A stretch of 64,000 nt of DNA, from assembly GCF_963966145.1 (NCBI RefSeq), contig NC_091047.1, positions 30,814,001 to 30,878,000 on the forward strand, read 5' to 3'. The notes under the pieces are model-generated. The model ran no database searches. It was not told the origin of the DNA and saw nothing but the letters and a program-made list of their open reading frames with translations. Both the position numbers and the translations under genes were made by a program. This document shows positions 34,801-43,813 of the stretch, piece by piece. The first letter of the stretch is position 1, and each line of letters opens with the position of its first letter. Source of the DNA: Tenebrio molitor. Lineage: Eukaryota > Arthropoda > Insecta > Coleoptera > Tenebrionidae.

Positions 34801-35538
34801 GTATTCTGTCCAGTTGGCTCTTTTAAAGTTCCATTGTTGTGTTGTTTGATGGATTATAGTTTGTTCGGGGTGGGTTTCTATTTTTATAGGGTAGTGGTCG
34901 CTGTCGTGTAGGTCATCCAGAGGTTCCCATGTGTAGGTCGTTGCATTCTCGGGTGTAGTGAAGCTAAGATCTATTGTGCTGAATGAGCCGTGTTGTATGC
35001 TGAAGTGTGTTGGATCTCCAGTGTTTAGTATCACTATGTCTTCGTGTAGGATGATGTCTTCTATTATTTTTCCTTTTTCGTTTATTTGGGTGGAGCCCCA
35101 TGTTGGGTGGTGTGCATTGAAATCTCCTACCAGTAGGTATGGCTTTGGTAGTTGGTTTATGATGTTTAGAATTTTGTTTTTGTCGATTGGTCTTGACGGG
35201 GGTATGTATATACTACATATTGTGAGCTTGCTGGGTCTCCATATTTTTACGGCTATAGCCTCTAGTTCGGTGTGTAGGGGAACGGGTTCTGAGTGATAGG
35301 AGTCGTTTACGAAGATAGCTACTCCTCCGCTTGCTCTCTTTTCGTTTTCTGCTTCTCTGTTTTTGTAATAGTGTGTGTAGCCGGTTAGAGTAGGGGCGTG
35401 ATTTTCGTTTAGGTTGGTTTCTTGGAGTGCTACACAGGTTGGTCTGTATTTGTCGATGATTCTTTTGAGATGGGGAAGTCGCGGATATATTCCGCTGCAG
35501 TTCCATTGTATAGCCGTGAATTTGTCTAGTATGTGTCG
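31834..35538 (-). CDS. LINE ORF2: endonuclease, reverse transcriptase, RNase H
   Basis: The frame is open from the TGA at 35541-35539 to the TAA at 31834. From the N-terminus it has an APE-type endonuclease (ALQETNLNE, LVGDFNAHHPTWGS, DSDHYPI), which nicks target DNA. Reverse transcriptase follows (SYRPISLTCTLCKLLERMV, FIDIEKAFDTV, GIPQGSVLS, YADDLIIFCRG). Next comes RNase H (IYTDASKTHEGVG, AELYAI, CTDSLSAI, HCNLQGNDKADQAAR), and near the C-terminus a CRRC-x8-H-x4-C zinc-like motif. Key catalytic residues are visible, including the YADD pair and the RNase H D-E-D-D set. No ATG occurs before 34719, which lies after the endonuclease; at 35034 the codon is GTG. Expression therefore needs reinitiation at a non-ATG codon or a -1 frameshift from ORF1. 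Confidence 0.93.
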   Translation of the reverse strand, partial: RHILDKFTAIQWNCSGIYPRLPHLKRIIDKYRPTCVALQETNLNENHAPTLTGYTHYYKNREAENEKRASGGVAIFVNDSYHSEPVPLHTELEAIAVKIWRPSKLTICSIYIPPSRPIDKNKILNIINQLPKPYLLVGDFNAHHPTWGSTQINEKGKIIEDIILHEDIVILNTGDPTHFSIQHGSFSTIDLSFTTPENATTYTWEPLDDLHDSDHYPIKIETHPEQTIIHQTTQQWNFKRANWTEYQNYIDQNCYPILEYTDPETQVQQFTKIMIDAAELNIGYTQQRHRHNPVPWWNDECETTTRASKKALYRYKKHKSQQNLIALKQARAKARITIKKRKQQAWEDYISTLTTNTPTSEIWKTIHKIQGKKRFYKITALNQSNGTLTTDDIQMANILGEQYQKASSDNHYSKDFLKHKQNSENLPLQYDSNDNGNPINHEFTPTEMQTAMNRPRASSAGPDNIPDLLIKNLTPKAQGVVLKIFNNIWQQQKFPDIWRKAIIIPVFKPGKQKTEANSYRPISLTCTLCKLLERMVNARLMWYMEDKSLLHNAQNGFRPSRSTLDSILLLHTEACHALANRQEMLTAFIDIEKAFDTVWRYNVLKKLTDWKVTGNMLQFLRNFMENRTFQVRINGKLSNTFHQTNGIPQGSVLSSTLFLVAINSLPGIIPKPVVASIYADDLIIFCRGSQITTTQKIIQNSLQIIEKWSAETGFRCSTTKTTIMRFSRRRNKEALEPLQLYGQPLTQVQHQTYLGITFDSRLTFSTHITTLKNDCLRRLNLLKAIAHTNWGSDERTILRTYRATIRSKLDYGSPAYGSATRSQLRKLDTIQNTALRLALGAFRTSPALSLHRESNETPLPLRRKQLTHTQKLKVLTLRSHPLHNKVTTNPYSEKYAANATTPKPFFHDTQPTTDILKKLFPTPTAPYPPWRYKTPKTNLTILTHTKKPTNPAQIQIQLDTILEAHTHDIVIYTDASKTHEGVGCAFYSPQNATERKLKLSNESSIHTAELYAIHQALYYSQTLDQKNIIICTDSLSAIQAIRRISPKNHLLHLIQKTLYETEKQDKSILFVWIPSHCNLQGNDKADQAARDAIQAGQETQESLLLTDAISIIKRSIHADWETQWKNTNTKLRHIAPDLQPKSHKELTRRESVILRRLRIGHTALTHKHLLERSNTPTCRRCNTPTTVKHILLDCPNLQHHREKNQLANNMTTILNTEPKHVIQYIRDCEIYHLL

Positions 35539-36821
35539 TCAGTGTCGCTGTCTTGTCGCACGTTTTGTTGTGTTGTTTTTCGTTTACTCTTGTTTTCGAG
35601 TTTCTTTCGGAGTCGTGTGAGTCTGTTTTTCATAGATTGGTTGTTAATGGCTGCGTGGATTGTCATAATCATTTGTATGACGCCTTCAGTATCATCTGTG
35701 AATCGCTGGAGTTCGGCTTCTGGGTTGCTGTGGCCATATGTTGATTCTATGAAACTAATGAAGTTTTCGTGGGTGAGTGGGAGTGTTGTAGGATCTTCCA
35801 TAATTATTCTTTTGATTTGTTGATACGCGCTTTCCTTTGTGTTGTCTGGCACTGAGGTTAGTGATTCTGTTGAGGATGGTTGTCGGTGTAGGTTTTCGGC
35901 TGATTGTGATCTTTTGACTCTTTTGCTTTTCGGCGTTTTTTCCTGGGCCGTGTAGGTTTTCGGTTGGTTATTTGGCTCTTTGAAGGTTATTTCTTCGGTG
36001 TTTGTTTCAATGCTATTCGGGTCGGTTAGTTTGGAGATGGTGCTTTCTGTGTTTTTGGCCTTTCGTTTGTTTGGGGGTTTTCCTTGATTGTCTTTTTCGA
36101 GGTTCTCGGTTTGTGCTTTTTCTTGAGGTATGACTTCTGTGTCACTGGTGTCGGGTAGGTCTTCTTGTTGCATTGCATTTTCTGTTGGGTTGGGGCATTT
36201 TGCCGCGACATGTCCTGTTTTCTTGCATAGGAAGCAGATCATCTCGTCATATGTTGTGAATATTCTGTAGGTTGTGTCTTCATAGGAGATGACTATGCTC
36301 GTAGGTAGATTCTCTGTTTCTTCGGGTTGAGGGGCAACGTAAACTTGCCTTCTGAAACTCTCGATGTGGGCGTATTCTTCCCCTGCTATGCCTGCTCTTA
36401 GGGTTGTGATTTGTGACACTAGTTTGAGTCCTGCTTGTTTTAGTGCTTGTTCTATTATGTGATGAGGGATCGAGCTGCATACATTTGATATTATTATCCT
36501 TTTGGCTGAAGATATTAGTTTTCGGACTTTCGTTCGTGTTCCTGCTATTGATATCTCTGGGAACTTGGTTACGAAGTCGTCGGCTAGTTGTTTGCTGCTT
36601 AGGTAAGTGCATATGCGGTTGTTGGAGATTTTTGATATTGAGATTATGTTTTTTGGTCCGATCACTTTTCCTATGCTTGTGGCATAGTCTGTTAGGCGAG
36701 TGTCTTCTATGGCATCTATTATGATAGCTTGTTCTCTTTTAGGAAATTTGTTGGGTTGCTGTGAGATTATTTGAGCATAGTTTGGTCTGTTTTCTTTTTG
36801 TGTGTTGTTATTGGCTTCCAT
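35526..36821 (-). CDS. LINE ORF1: nucleic-acid-binding protein with CCHC knuckle
   Basis: A 431-residue protein starts MEANNNTQKEN. Residues about 30-170 look like tandem RRM-like folds (KVIGPKNIISISKISNNRIC with a later IIISNVCSSIP segment). A single retroviral-type zinc knuckle lies at Cys196-x2-Cys199-x4-His204-x4-Cys209. The C-terminal half is hydrophilic and Lys/Glu/Ser/Thr-rich and presumably disordered. LINE ORF1 proteins bind the element RNA and form the ribonucleoprotein with ORF2. Its TAG stop (35528-35526) overlaps the beginning of the ORF2 frame by about 12 bases, which places ORF2 at -1 relative to ORF1. Confidence 0.9.
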   Translation of the reverse strand: MEANNNTQKENRPNYAQIISQQPNKFPKREQAIIIDAIEDTRLTDYATSIGKVIGPKNIISISKISNNRICTYLSSKQLADDFVTKFPEISIAGTRTKVRKLISSAKRIIISNVCSSIPHHIIEQALKQAGLKLVSQITTLRAGIAGEEYAHIESFRRQVYVAPQPEETENLPTSIVISYEDTTYRIFTTYDEMICFLCKKTGHVAAKCPNPTENAMQQEDLPDTSDTEVIPQEKAQTENLEKDNQGKPPNKRKAKNTESTISKLTDPNSIETNTEEITFKEPNNQPKTYTAQEKTPKSKRVKRSQSAENLHRQPSSTESLTSVPDNTKESAYQQIKRIIMEDPTTLPLTHENFISFIESTYGHSNPEAELQRFTDDTEGVIQMIMTIHAAINNQSMKNRLTRLRKKLENKSKRKTTQQNVRQDSDTDDTY

Positions 36822-37183
36822 GTTTTGTTGGTTGCGGCCTTTTCAGGCGCATAATGCGGGGTTTGTCGTGTTTTTTGTTTGTTCTTCTTATATCTTATCG
36901 GTATTGTGGTTTTGAGTATTATTTGGTGTAAATAATTGAAAATTCGGGGATTTGAAGACCTCTCACCAGGTTCCTTGGACGGTTGTGGTTCGGAGGGTTT
37001 CTGTTCCCTTGGCTCGGTCGAAAGTTTTACTTTTATTCGCTCTCGAGATCGTGTTTTTGCTCGGTGACTTGGAACACGTGTGCACTCGTTCAATTCACCT
37101 TCACTCTCTCTTCTTATTTTTATAATATTTTTAATTCGAGAATATCTGCTTTTGTAGTGAATTAATTTTGCTGTAAGAATCAT
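36822..37183 (-). promoter_or_regulatory. LINE 5' leader / internal promoter region
   Basis: About 360 bp upstream of ORF1 has composition like the element rather than the flank. A 138-codon frame (37183-36767) spans it and overlaps the ORF1 start out of frame. It has no domain and is basic and repetitive, so I treat it as leader or a possible upstream ORF. Confidence 0.5.
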
Positions 37184-37560
37184 CGGATTTTTTTTAACTC
37201 AAATCAGATCTTGGGTTATTATGTTGTATAAAAAAATATCCAATGAAATTCGTCAACAAGGTATCGTACCCTCTGAATTTTTTGACCGAATTTTTTCGAT
37301 TTCAATTAGAAAACTGTTAAAACTTCATTTCCGTAATTAAAATCTCAGTATTGATATACTGCATTCTTAGATTAACATTTTCTGTTAAAATTTGGGCAAA
37401 TAATTTATTTAATCCAGTGTTGGACCTGTTTTCCTCACATAAACACAAAATTCAATGAAAATTTTGCCGACATTTATGTATTATGGGTGTGCAGAAGCTT
37501 GTAAAAAAGTCTCCAAAATCTTGATCAGTGATTAATTTACAAAATACTTAGTATATTTAT

Positions 37561-37650
37561 GATACAAGTTTATAATGGAGCCTTTAAAGCACGCGCGACG
37601 AGTTTTTTAACTTTGCAAATGCTTTAAAGGCCCTTATAAACGTGTATCAT
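37561..37650. repeat. Foldback hairpin (5), degenerate centre
   Basis: GATACAAGTTTATAATGGAG plus CCTTTAAAGCA pairs with TGCTTTAAAGG plus CCCTTATAAACGTGTATC. The centre CGCGCGACGAG keeps part of the CG-rich signature. It lies next to another inverted pair (37656-37944). Confidence 0.65.
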
Positions 37651-37655
37651 ACGCT

Positions 37656-37944
37656 ATTTTTTATTATACCTGCACTACAATCTGAACATCATGACAAAAA
37701 AAGTAAAGTAAAATATCTTTTCCGAAGTAATCTGTGTCATTAATTGTTGATATAGAAATGGTCAATTGTTGTTGTTTCGTTGCCATGTATATTTGTTATA
37801 AACTGTGTATAAATCATTGTTCAAAATGTAGGTGAATTTGTTTGTTACCTAAGCAACCTTTAAAGCTTTAGTGTTTTAAAGGCCCTTTTTCGCACGCATT
37901 TTAATGTCAAAAAGAGGGATTATGATTCAGGTATAATAAAAAAT
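37656..37944. mobile_element. Possible MITE with ATTTTTTATTATACCTG ends
   Basis: A 17-bp inverted pair (ATTTTTTATTATACCTG and CAGGTATAATAAAAAAT) bounds 289 bp. The interior repeats the CTTTAAAG...TTTAAAGGCCCTT motif seen in the neighbouring hairpin, so the two may form one compound structure. Confidence 0.5.
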
Positions 37945-38333
37945 TTACAGTGAAGACCTTCCTAATAGTACTGAAGAAACGCGGTAGCATCATTAACAAT
38001 TGAAGAAATTCGAAATAGTTTTAAAATTTATTTTTTTTTTTATATGATTGAATTATGTGCAGAAAACGGCGGAGAGTTAATAGAGAATAGTTTTATATTC
38101 AATTATCGTTTGATTTTAAAAAAAGTAAAACATTTTTTCTGCATTTTCTTTTATTTTAATGTTAAGTCTTCCATTGTGTTGAAGACTTTTTAATAACAGA
38201 AATTGGGGTTTCAAATGAAACAAAAAGTGTTATTCCTCTGAAATTTTTACGTAAAATCAGAAATAAAAATGTTTTCCCTCTTGTAAACTCAATCCGGGGA
38301 CATACTGTATGTCCATGCCATGGACACGCCCAC

Positions 38334-38560
38334 AACGGGCGGCTCGTGATAGACCATAGACCATATTAAATATTTCCTGTAGTTGATGATGATTGTAATT
38401 GATAAATAAATCGTAACAAATACTGTACGTACTGTAGACACTTCTACGCCTAGGACTTGAAGTACTTCTTATTCGCTCAGAAAAAAAATCCACTTTTACC
38501 GTTTCTATGGAGATACACAAAGGCAGGATTTTCGACCGCTTGAAGATAAACAATATTTTT
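38334..38560 (+). repeat. Dispersed repeat family B, copy 2
   Basis: It contains GTAATTGATAAATAAATCGT at about 38395, followed by ACTTGAAGTA, ATGGAGATACACAAAGGC and ATTTTCGACCGCTTGAAGAT in the same order as 1797-1990 and 57645-57935. A 30-base segment present in the other copies is missing near 38425. Confidence 0.72.
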
Positions 38561-38653
38561 CCTATAATTGCTTTCAAGAACATTTTAAAATTTAAATTTT
38601 TGTAGCAAATAAAGTATTAACGCCACAGTAACCATGTTTCTAGGTAACTAATA

Positions 38654-38916
38654 CCGAGTGACTATAAATGATTGAAGGAAAATAGTGGATTAGGAACACT
38701 GATGCAGTTGGTAGTGCAAGTCTTCTCGTGGATCATCTGTCAATCATTTCTATTTAGGTTAGGTTAAGTCACGAAGTACATTGTCGATTTAGATTTTTTT
38801 GACGTTTGTTTCAATTTTAAAAATTGCGTGTGTCATGCCAACGATGTTGCCAACTAAAGATTTCAAATGTGTTACCAACATAACAAAATAATTTTCAATT
38901 ATTTATAGTCACTCGG
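38654..38916. mobile_element. TA-flanked MITE inserted at a LINE 3' end
   Basis: CCGAGTGACTATAAATGATT at the left is mirrored by AATTATTTATAGTCACTCGG at the right. TA flanks both ends. The right end supplies the stop codon of the adjoining LINE frame (38909-38911), so it interrupted that element. Confidence 0.8.
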
Positions 38917-39247
38917 TAGAAAACAGTGTGTGAAGTAAAAAACAGAAAAGCTTAAGTGTGTGAAATCGCATTTCACTCTTGAACTTATTTATCGAGAGAC
39001 CGCAGAAGTCTAACTCGTTACAGTGAAGGTTGGCCAGAGGGAGGGTACTATTCAAGGGTGAATTGTAAGAGTAATTGTGCTTGTGGCAATAAACATGAAA
39101 CAAATTCGGACGTCTAAGGTTACATGAAGGAACATTAAAGCTGAAACGAAGCAAGGCATCAGAAGAAACAACATTATAATTAATTATTTTATGTAAAAAA
39201 TACAGCTTGTGACAATCCCGTCTACTTTTAAGTGAAGGCAAAAACAT
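38909..39247 (-). pseudogene. LINE ORF2 C-terminal fragment
   Basis: A 112-residue frame begins FLPSLKSRRDCHKLYFLHKI and continues with NFNVPSCNLRRPNLFHVYCH and NSPLNSTLPLAN. This is the conserved tail that follows the reverse transcriptase in many insect LINE polyproteins (LP-L--RR---L-FL-K+++, -F-VP-----R-LF-+P-H+-N-----PL----R--N). Everything upstream is missing: a different transposon starts at 39303. The downstream side is cut by the MITE at 38654-38916. It is therefore a dead 5'-truncated copy from a different LINE clade from the intact element at 31752. Confidence 0.7.
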
Positions 39248-39302
39248 AAAGGGGCTACAGAGTTTAAATTATCTAGACTGATATTTTGCGCGCCCAACTT
39301 AT

Positions 39303-40875
39303 ACCGGGTGATCAAGAAGGACTGTTTAAGTTTAAGAAATTTTTTTTTTGCGGCTATTTACAACACTGCAACCGGATGTGTTTTGTGGGTTTATTTGAGA
39401 GATATCTGACGTAGCATTAATAACGACAAAATGGTAGGTTATGAGAGTAAAAATTAACGTCAAAAAGAAATCAAAGTTGGAATTCGGAATAATAACACAA
39501 GCCTGCACTGATTTCGATGTTTGCATAAAATTGACAGTTTTTGAACAAATTCGACACCTTGATTACGAAAATGATTTTGGTTTTGCGCTATCGCGTCTAG
39601 TTTTTTCACAAATCGTTTTTACTTAAAATTGAAATGTTCACCTAGAATGAATGAATTATTTCAAAATTTCGATATTGTAATATCGGACAACAATATGGAT
39701 ATTCGAAATTTCCTTGTTTTATTTGCGAGTGGGACTGCCGGGCACGAGACAAGCATTGGACTCAAAAGAAGTGGCCTTTAAGAACTAGACTTGTACCGGG
39801 AAGCAATAATAAAAAATAATTTAGTTGTATCCTAAAAAAGTAGTATTAGGTACCACCAATGCATATCAAACTTTGTTTGATGAAGCAATTTGTAAAGCCT
39901 CATGATAAAAATGGACAATGTTTCAAGTATTAATGTACAAAGTTACCAGATCTCTCCAATGCCAAATGAAAAGAGGTTAGGACCTCAAATAAGATCTTTG
40001 TACAAAGGTAATGATTTTCAAAATTCTATGAATGTTGTTGAAAGGAATGCCTGTACGGCATTTAAGAACGTCATAGAAAAATTGCTTGGAAATCACAAAG
40101 ATGAAGACTACGAGAATATTGTAAGAATCATGTTTAAAAATTTTCACATCTTGGGATGTAATATGAGTTTGAAAGTGAATTTCCTCTTTTCGCACTTAAA
40201 TCTTTTTCCTAAAAATCTTGATGCTGTCAGCGAGGAACAAGGGAAACGTCTTGACCAAGATATAAAACAAATGGAGAGGTGATATCAAGGAAGATGGAGC
40301 GTCTCGATGATGGTAGACTTTTGCTGGATGTTACAGCGCGATGTACCCAAAAAAAATACAGCAGGCAATCAATTAAAAGAAGTTTCCTCACAAAGCGTTA
40401 AAGATGCCATTCTCATAAGGAATAAAAAATTTAGTTAAATTATTAACCAAGAATTATTATAAACATCTTATTTTCCTAAATAAATTGCTTAATTTTTTTT
40501 TGTTAATTGTGAAAAAACCTGACGTGATACAAAAAAATGAATTGTATTTTTGTAATCAGGGCTCCAATGTTATACAAAATCAGTTATCAAAATCAAAACA
40601 TCGATTAAAAAGTTTTGTTTTGCAGGCCTGTGTAATCTAAAAATTAACTAAAGGAAATTCTCGAAGTGCTCCCCATTTTGCTCTAAACATGAATTAACTC
40701 TTCTCTCGAACGATTCACCAGCATGTTTAATTTAATTTAAAATGTCAAATTTGACTTGTCACTGATGCGGCTCTCTCAGTGTGAAGCCGTTAACAACCGG
40801 AAGTTACTCCAGTTGTACCATTTAAAAATAAAATTCAGCATTACCAACTTAAACAGTCCTTCTTGATTACCCCGT
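39303..40875 (+). mobile_element. DNA transposon relic with 30-bp inverted ends and decayed ORF
   Basis: ACCGGGTGATCAAGAAGGAC at the left continues to CTGTTTAAGTT, and is matched inverted by AACTTAAACAGTCCTTCTTG...CCCCGT at the right (about 28 of 30). The 1.57-kb interior carries the decayed reading frame described separately. I do not know the superfamily with certainty; no clear target duplication is visible. Confidence 0.75.
39720..40340 (+). pseudogene. Decayed ORF of a widespread but unnamed arthropod transposon protein
   Basis: Fragments in three frames join to one recognisable protein. About 39755-39815 reads KHWTQKKWPLRTRLVPGSNN. About 39853-39930 reads VPPMHIKLCLMKQFVK and then DKNGQCFKY. 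The open frame 39902-40282 adds LGPQIRSLYK, then NACTAFKNVIEKLLGNHK and LGCNMSLKVNFLFSHLNLFP, followed by EEQGKRLDQDIKQME. After a frameshift comes YQGRWSVSMM. I recall this string of motifs (PPLHIKLGLMKQFVKALDK, GPQIR, MSLK-HFL-SHLDFFPENLG, E-GERFHQDI, YQGKWNP-MLADYCW) from many uncharacterised arthropod and cnidarian proteins. Their function is not established to my knowledge; a transposase-type nuclease fold is a reasonable guess. At least three frameshifts or stops make this copy dead. Confidence 0.7.
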
Positions 40876-41207
40876 ACTTCAGATACTTTAAGAAGCGTTT
40901 TGTACCGACTCAATACGTGCAGCTTATTGAGCTTTAAGTACTGTTCTCTTTTGTTTTTCCATTTTTTTTCGAATTGTTGACAAATTGTAATTGACACTGT
41001 CATAAAAATTTGGCGGGGTTTGTATTGCTGCAGGGTGGTCAACCAAGTACATTGAAGAGTCCTAGAACAGCTTTGTCAATAATAATCAGTGTGACAACTT
41101 GACGAAATTTTGATAGTTCGGATATTTTTGGAATTCACTATAACAAAATGACCCACTTCACGCATAGATAACTGTGCGTAAATATATTTTTTTTTGAAGC
41201 AATTATA

Positions 41208-41431
41208 CAGGGTCATTGTAAATGATTGTCCCATCGCAGTAGGCGTTGGTGACGTAGTTGAATGTGACGCAGCCTCATAACATGAGTGAGACTAGTGTCG
41301 CCGATAGGAGACGCTACCGGCGGTAGTGGAAATCTGTCTACTGTCTAACGTTGCCAGGCTGGCGGCACATCCAAAATTTGTGTGCGTTTTTAACGCCAAC
41401 TGCGATGGGACAATAATTTACAATGATCTTG
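41208..41431. mobile_element. TA-flanked MITE (CAGGGTCATTG family)
   Basis: CAGGGTCATTGTAAATGATT, continuing through GTCCCATCGCAGTAGGCGTT, is mirrored by AACGCCAACTGCGATGGGAC and AATTTACAATGATCTTG. TA flanks both sides. It is 224 bp with a GC-richer centre. Confidence 0.87.
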
Positions 41432-41433
41432 TA

Positions 41434-43720
41434 GAATAAAATTATCATATTTCGATGCATACCTATGCACGTTATTAAAAACTAACGAATGAATGCAGTA
41501 GCAGAGTAAATTCAACGGGCGGGCGCGGGCGCCGCGCCGTGATGAAAGGTAAATTTAGGCCTTGCGCCGTAAACAGACCAGCATATTAATGAGAGTAATG
41601 AATGACTAATGAGTAATGACCATTTCTCGGGAACGATTTATCGTACAGAAAGACAGAAGAAATGTTATTCAAAATTTAATGAGCTACAAAATTGTTTTGG
41701 ACAGTTTTTACCATAGGAACAATCCTAAACGTGTTATTGTCAAAAGTAGTACCCAACTGGAATAAGTGCGCAAAACGGATATGTACACATTTTAATATCT
41801 GATAAATTCTACCAGTACTTTCATTGAAATTCTCCTTTACGTAAATACCAGTCTTATAATTAGTGATCGAGTCGCAATTCAAAAGTAAAATGTAAAACAC
41901 AGTCAATGTGACATTTACATAAACGAGCTTCCCCGTAATACATTTCTAGAACTTAAAAATCCTTGAATAACGTACTTAAGGCGATAAAGACACAAGAATT
42001 ACTTGTTACCATCAATAAAATGCAAACTTCGTCACTGTTTTGCGGTCTATCTTATGTCATTGAATTGAACAGATATCTACAAATTGTTGATTCCGTGAAC
42101 TATTGAAGCAAATTCTTGGCATTAAACCTCCAACACGCATCTATGGATGGCTAAATACAACAGGGGTAATCGATGCAAATCATTTGAACAATCATCCCTA
42201 ACCCTGGTGTGTTTGACGTTTCAATTGGGAAGATTCGAGTCTGAAGATTTGTTTATTTTTGGCGCAATTAAAGTAAATTTTGCGGTTGACAGCGCCTGAA
42301 TTAACAGCTGAAATGCCGCAAAAGCTTTAAGAATTTTCCATAGTTCGGTTCTCTTAAAATTTTTGTAGTGCCTTAATTTTACTTTAATTTTATTTTAAAT
42401 TGAATATTCAAAGTGTCTCTAAAAGAACGTAAGTACATCAAGAGTCCTATGGAATTCAAATATATTTTATTTTTGCCGCTCTGTAGCATATTATGATTCC
42501 AAATAGAAAAACAGAGGTTATGCCGGTTCGTTAATGATAGGTTTTTAATAAAAATTGTTGTAAGATGAAAAGTAATTGGAATATAGAAAACTGAAGAAAA
42601 TCAGAAGCAAAACAACTAAGACGTCGAATTCACAACTGACGCTAAGATTTAATAGGTAATTTAACATTTGACTGTTGACATCCGATTTGACAGTTTTAAC
42701 GGCTCGACATAGTTCGACACAATAAAATTATAGAGCTGCACAATTTCACAGGAGTGTTGAGACACTTTGTGTTAATATATGCACTACCGGACAGATGATG
42801 CAAAAATGTAACCGTTTCTACGAGTACTTGTATATCCGGAATTGGGTTTATCTGGAGAATATTTCTCCTGGAGGAACTTTGTATGTATTCTTGGCTTCAT
42901 TCCGGAAACCGCTGACAGAGCTCAAGCGTACTGACAAAGCTTTCGAATTAAAGACCACCAATTCAAACGAACAAAGTTTTTTGCGTTGTTAAGCCGATCG
43001 ACACGAATCGGGGTTAGGAGTCCGTCCGGGGCAGTATTTTGTATCTTGATACAGACAGAGAAATATTTTTCCGGTAGATAACATTGCGCCCAAAAATTCC
43101 AGATACGTTTACTACAAATTAGGTTTCAATCCAAACATTTATTTCTGTTGTGCGAGCGTGCTGTTGTGTGTGATTTGATAAGTCGGAAACGATGTATTTT
43201 TCAGCATTTTACACACGACGTGTGAGGTATTTTCCTTGTAGGTTAAATTAATACATAGTTGTTTTTCAGCCTCCGTCTAGAAACACTGATTTTTTATTCG
43301 TCTAAATCGTCTGGAAACTAGCATTTCCTGCCTAGGCAAGAAAATCGACACTGGAATTTTTAATGAAAGCTTTTAGGTTGGCAGCACAAAATGTCAGTGT
43401 CATGTGGCATTTTTGTACAATTTTTTAAGTGTAAAATACTGATGTCGGGGAAAGTTGTATCCTTTATCGCAAGCTGTACATTGTGTATAGCAGTAGGGGC
43501 CGAGGGGGGTATCAAGCGATGGGTTAGGTTAACAGAAACGACGGCGACCGTTTTGAATATTTGAGGAATTGGTTGATTTTTGTCATGACAGTCGCTTCTT
43601 GAATCCTTTATGTTGCCAATGGAAGAAAAATAAATTCCCTATCTGGTAATTTTTTAACAAAAATGATTATATTTTGCTTTAAATAAATTGTGACCGAAAA
43701 ATTTTTGTGTATTACACGGC
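41434..43720. other. Noncoding unique-looking sequence
   Basis: No gene recognised. A short G/C-rich patch (GGGCGGGCGCGGGCGCCGCG) lies near 41518. The frame at 42795-42992 has no domain. Confidence 0.38.
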
Positions 43721-43813
43721 TAGAAAATATTTTGCAAGTGCTTGCATTTGTGGGCCTCAGCTGGCGCCTCTGCCCCACAAACCGTGCTTGCACTTGCAAA
43801 ATGTCATTTTCTA
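43721..43813. repeat. Foldback hairpin with CG-rich centre (6)
   Basis: TAGAAAATATTTTGCAAGTG pairs with CACTTGCAAAATGTCATTTTC plus TA. The inner part pairs TTTGTGGG with CCCACAAA. The centre is CCTCAGCTGGCGCCTCTG. Confidence 0.78.

Larger units (their letters stand above)
31752..37183 (-). mobile_element. Apparently full-length non-LTR retrotransposon, I-group type
   Basis: On the - strand the order is a 5' leader (to about 36822), ORF1 (36821-35526), ORF2 (about 35538-31834), a short 3' UTR, and an A tail (T run at 31752-31767 on the + strand). Both frames are long and free of stops, and base composition is clearly richer in G on the + strand than the surroundings. ORF2 with endonuclease, reverse transcriptase and RNase H places it among the I-group clades; I cannot fix the clade without a tree. 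The intact frames suggest recent insertion. The 5' boundary is approximate because I found no convincing target-site duplication. Confidence 0.9.

Noticed and set aside
36767..37183. A 138-residue antisense frame upstream of LINE ORF1
   Set aside because: It overlaps the ORF1 start in another frame, has no domain and a biased basic composition. I treat it as LINE leader.
31700..37250. Target-site duplication for the LINE
   Set aside because: I compared sequence beside the A tail with that beyond 37183 and found only an inverted TAAGAAT-type similarity, not a direct repeat.
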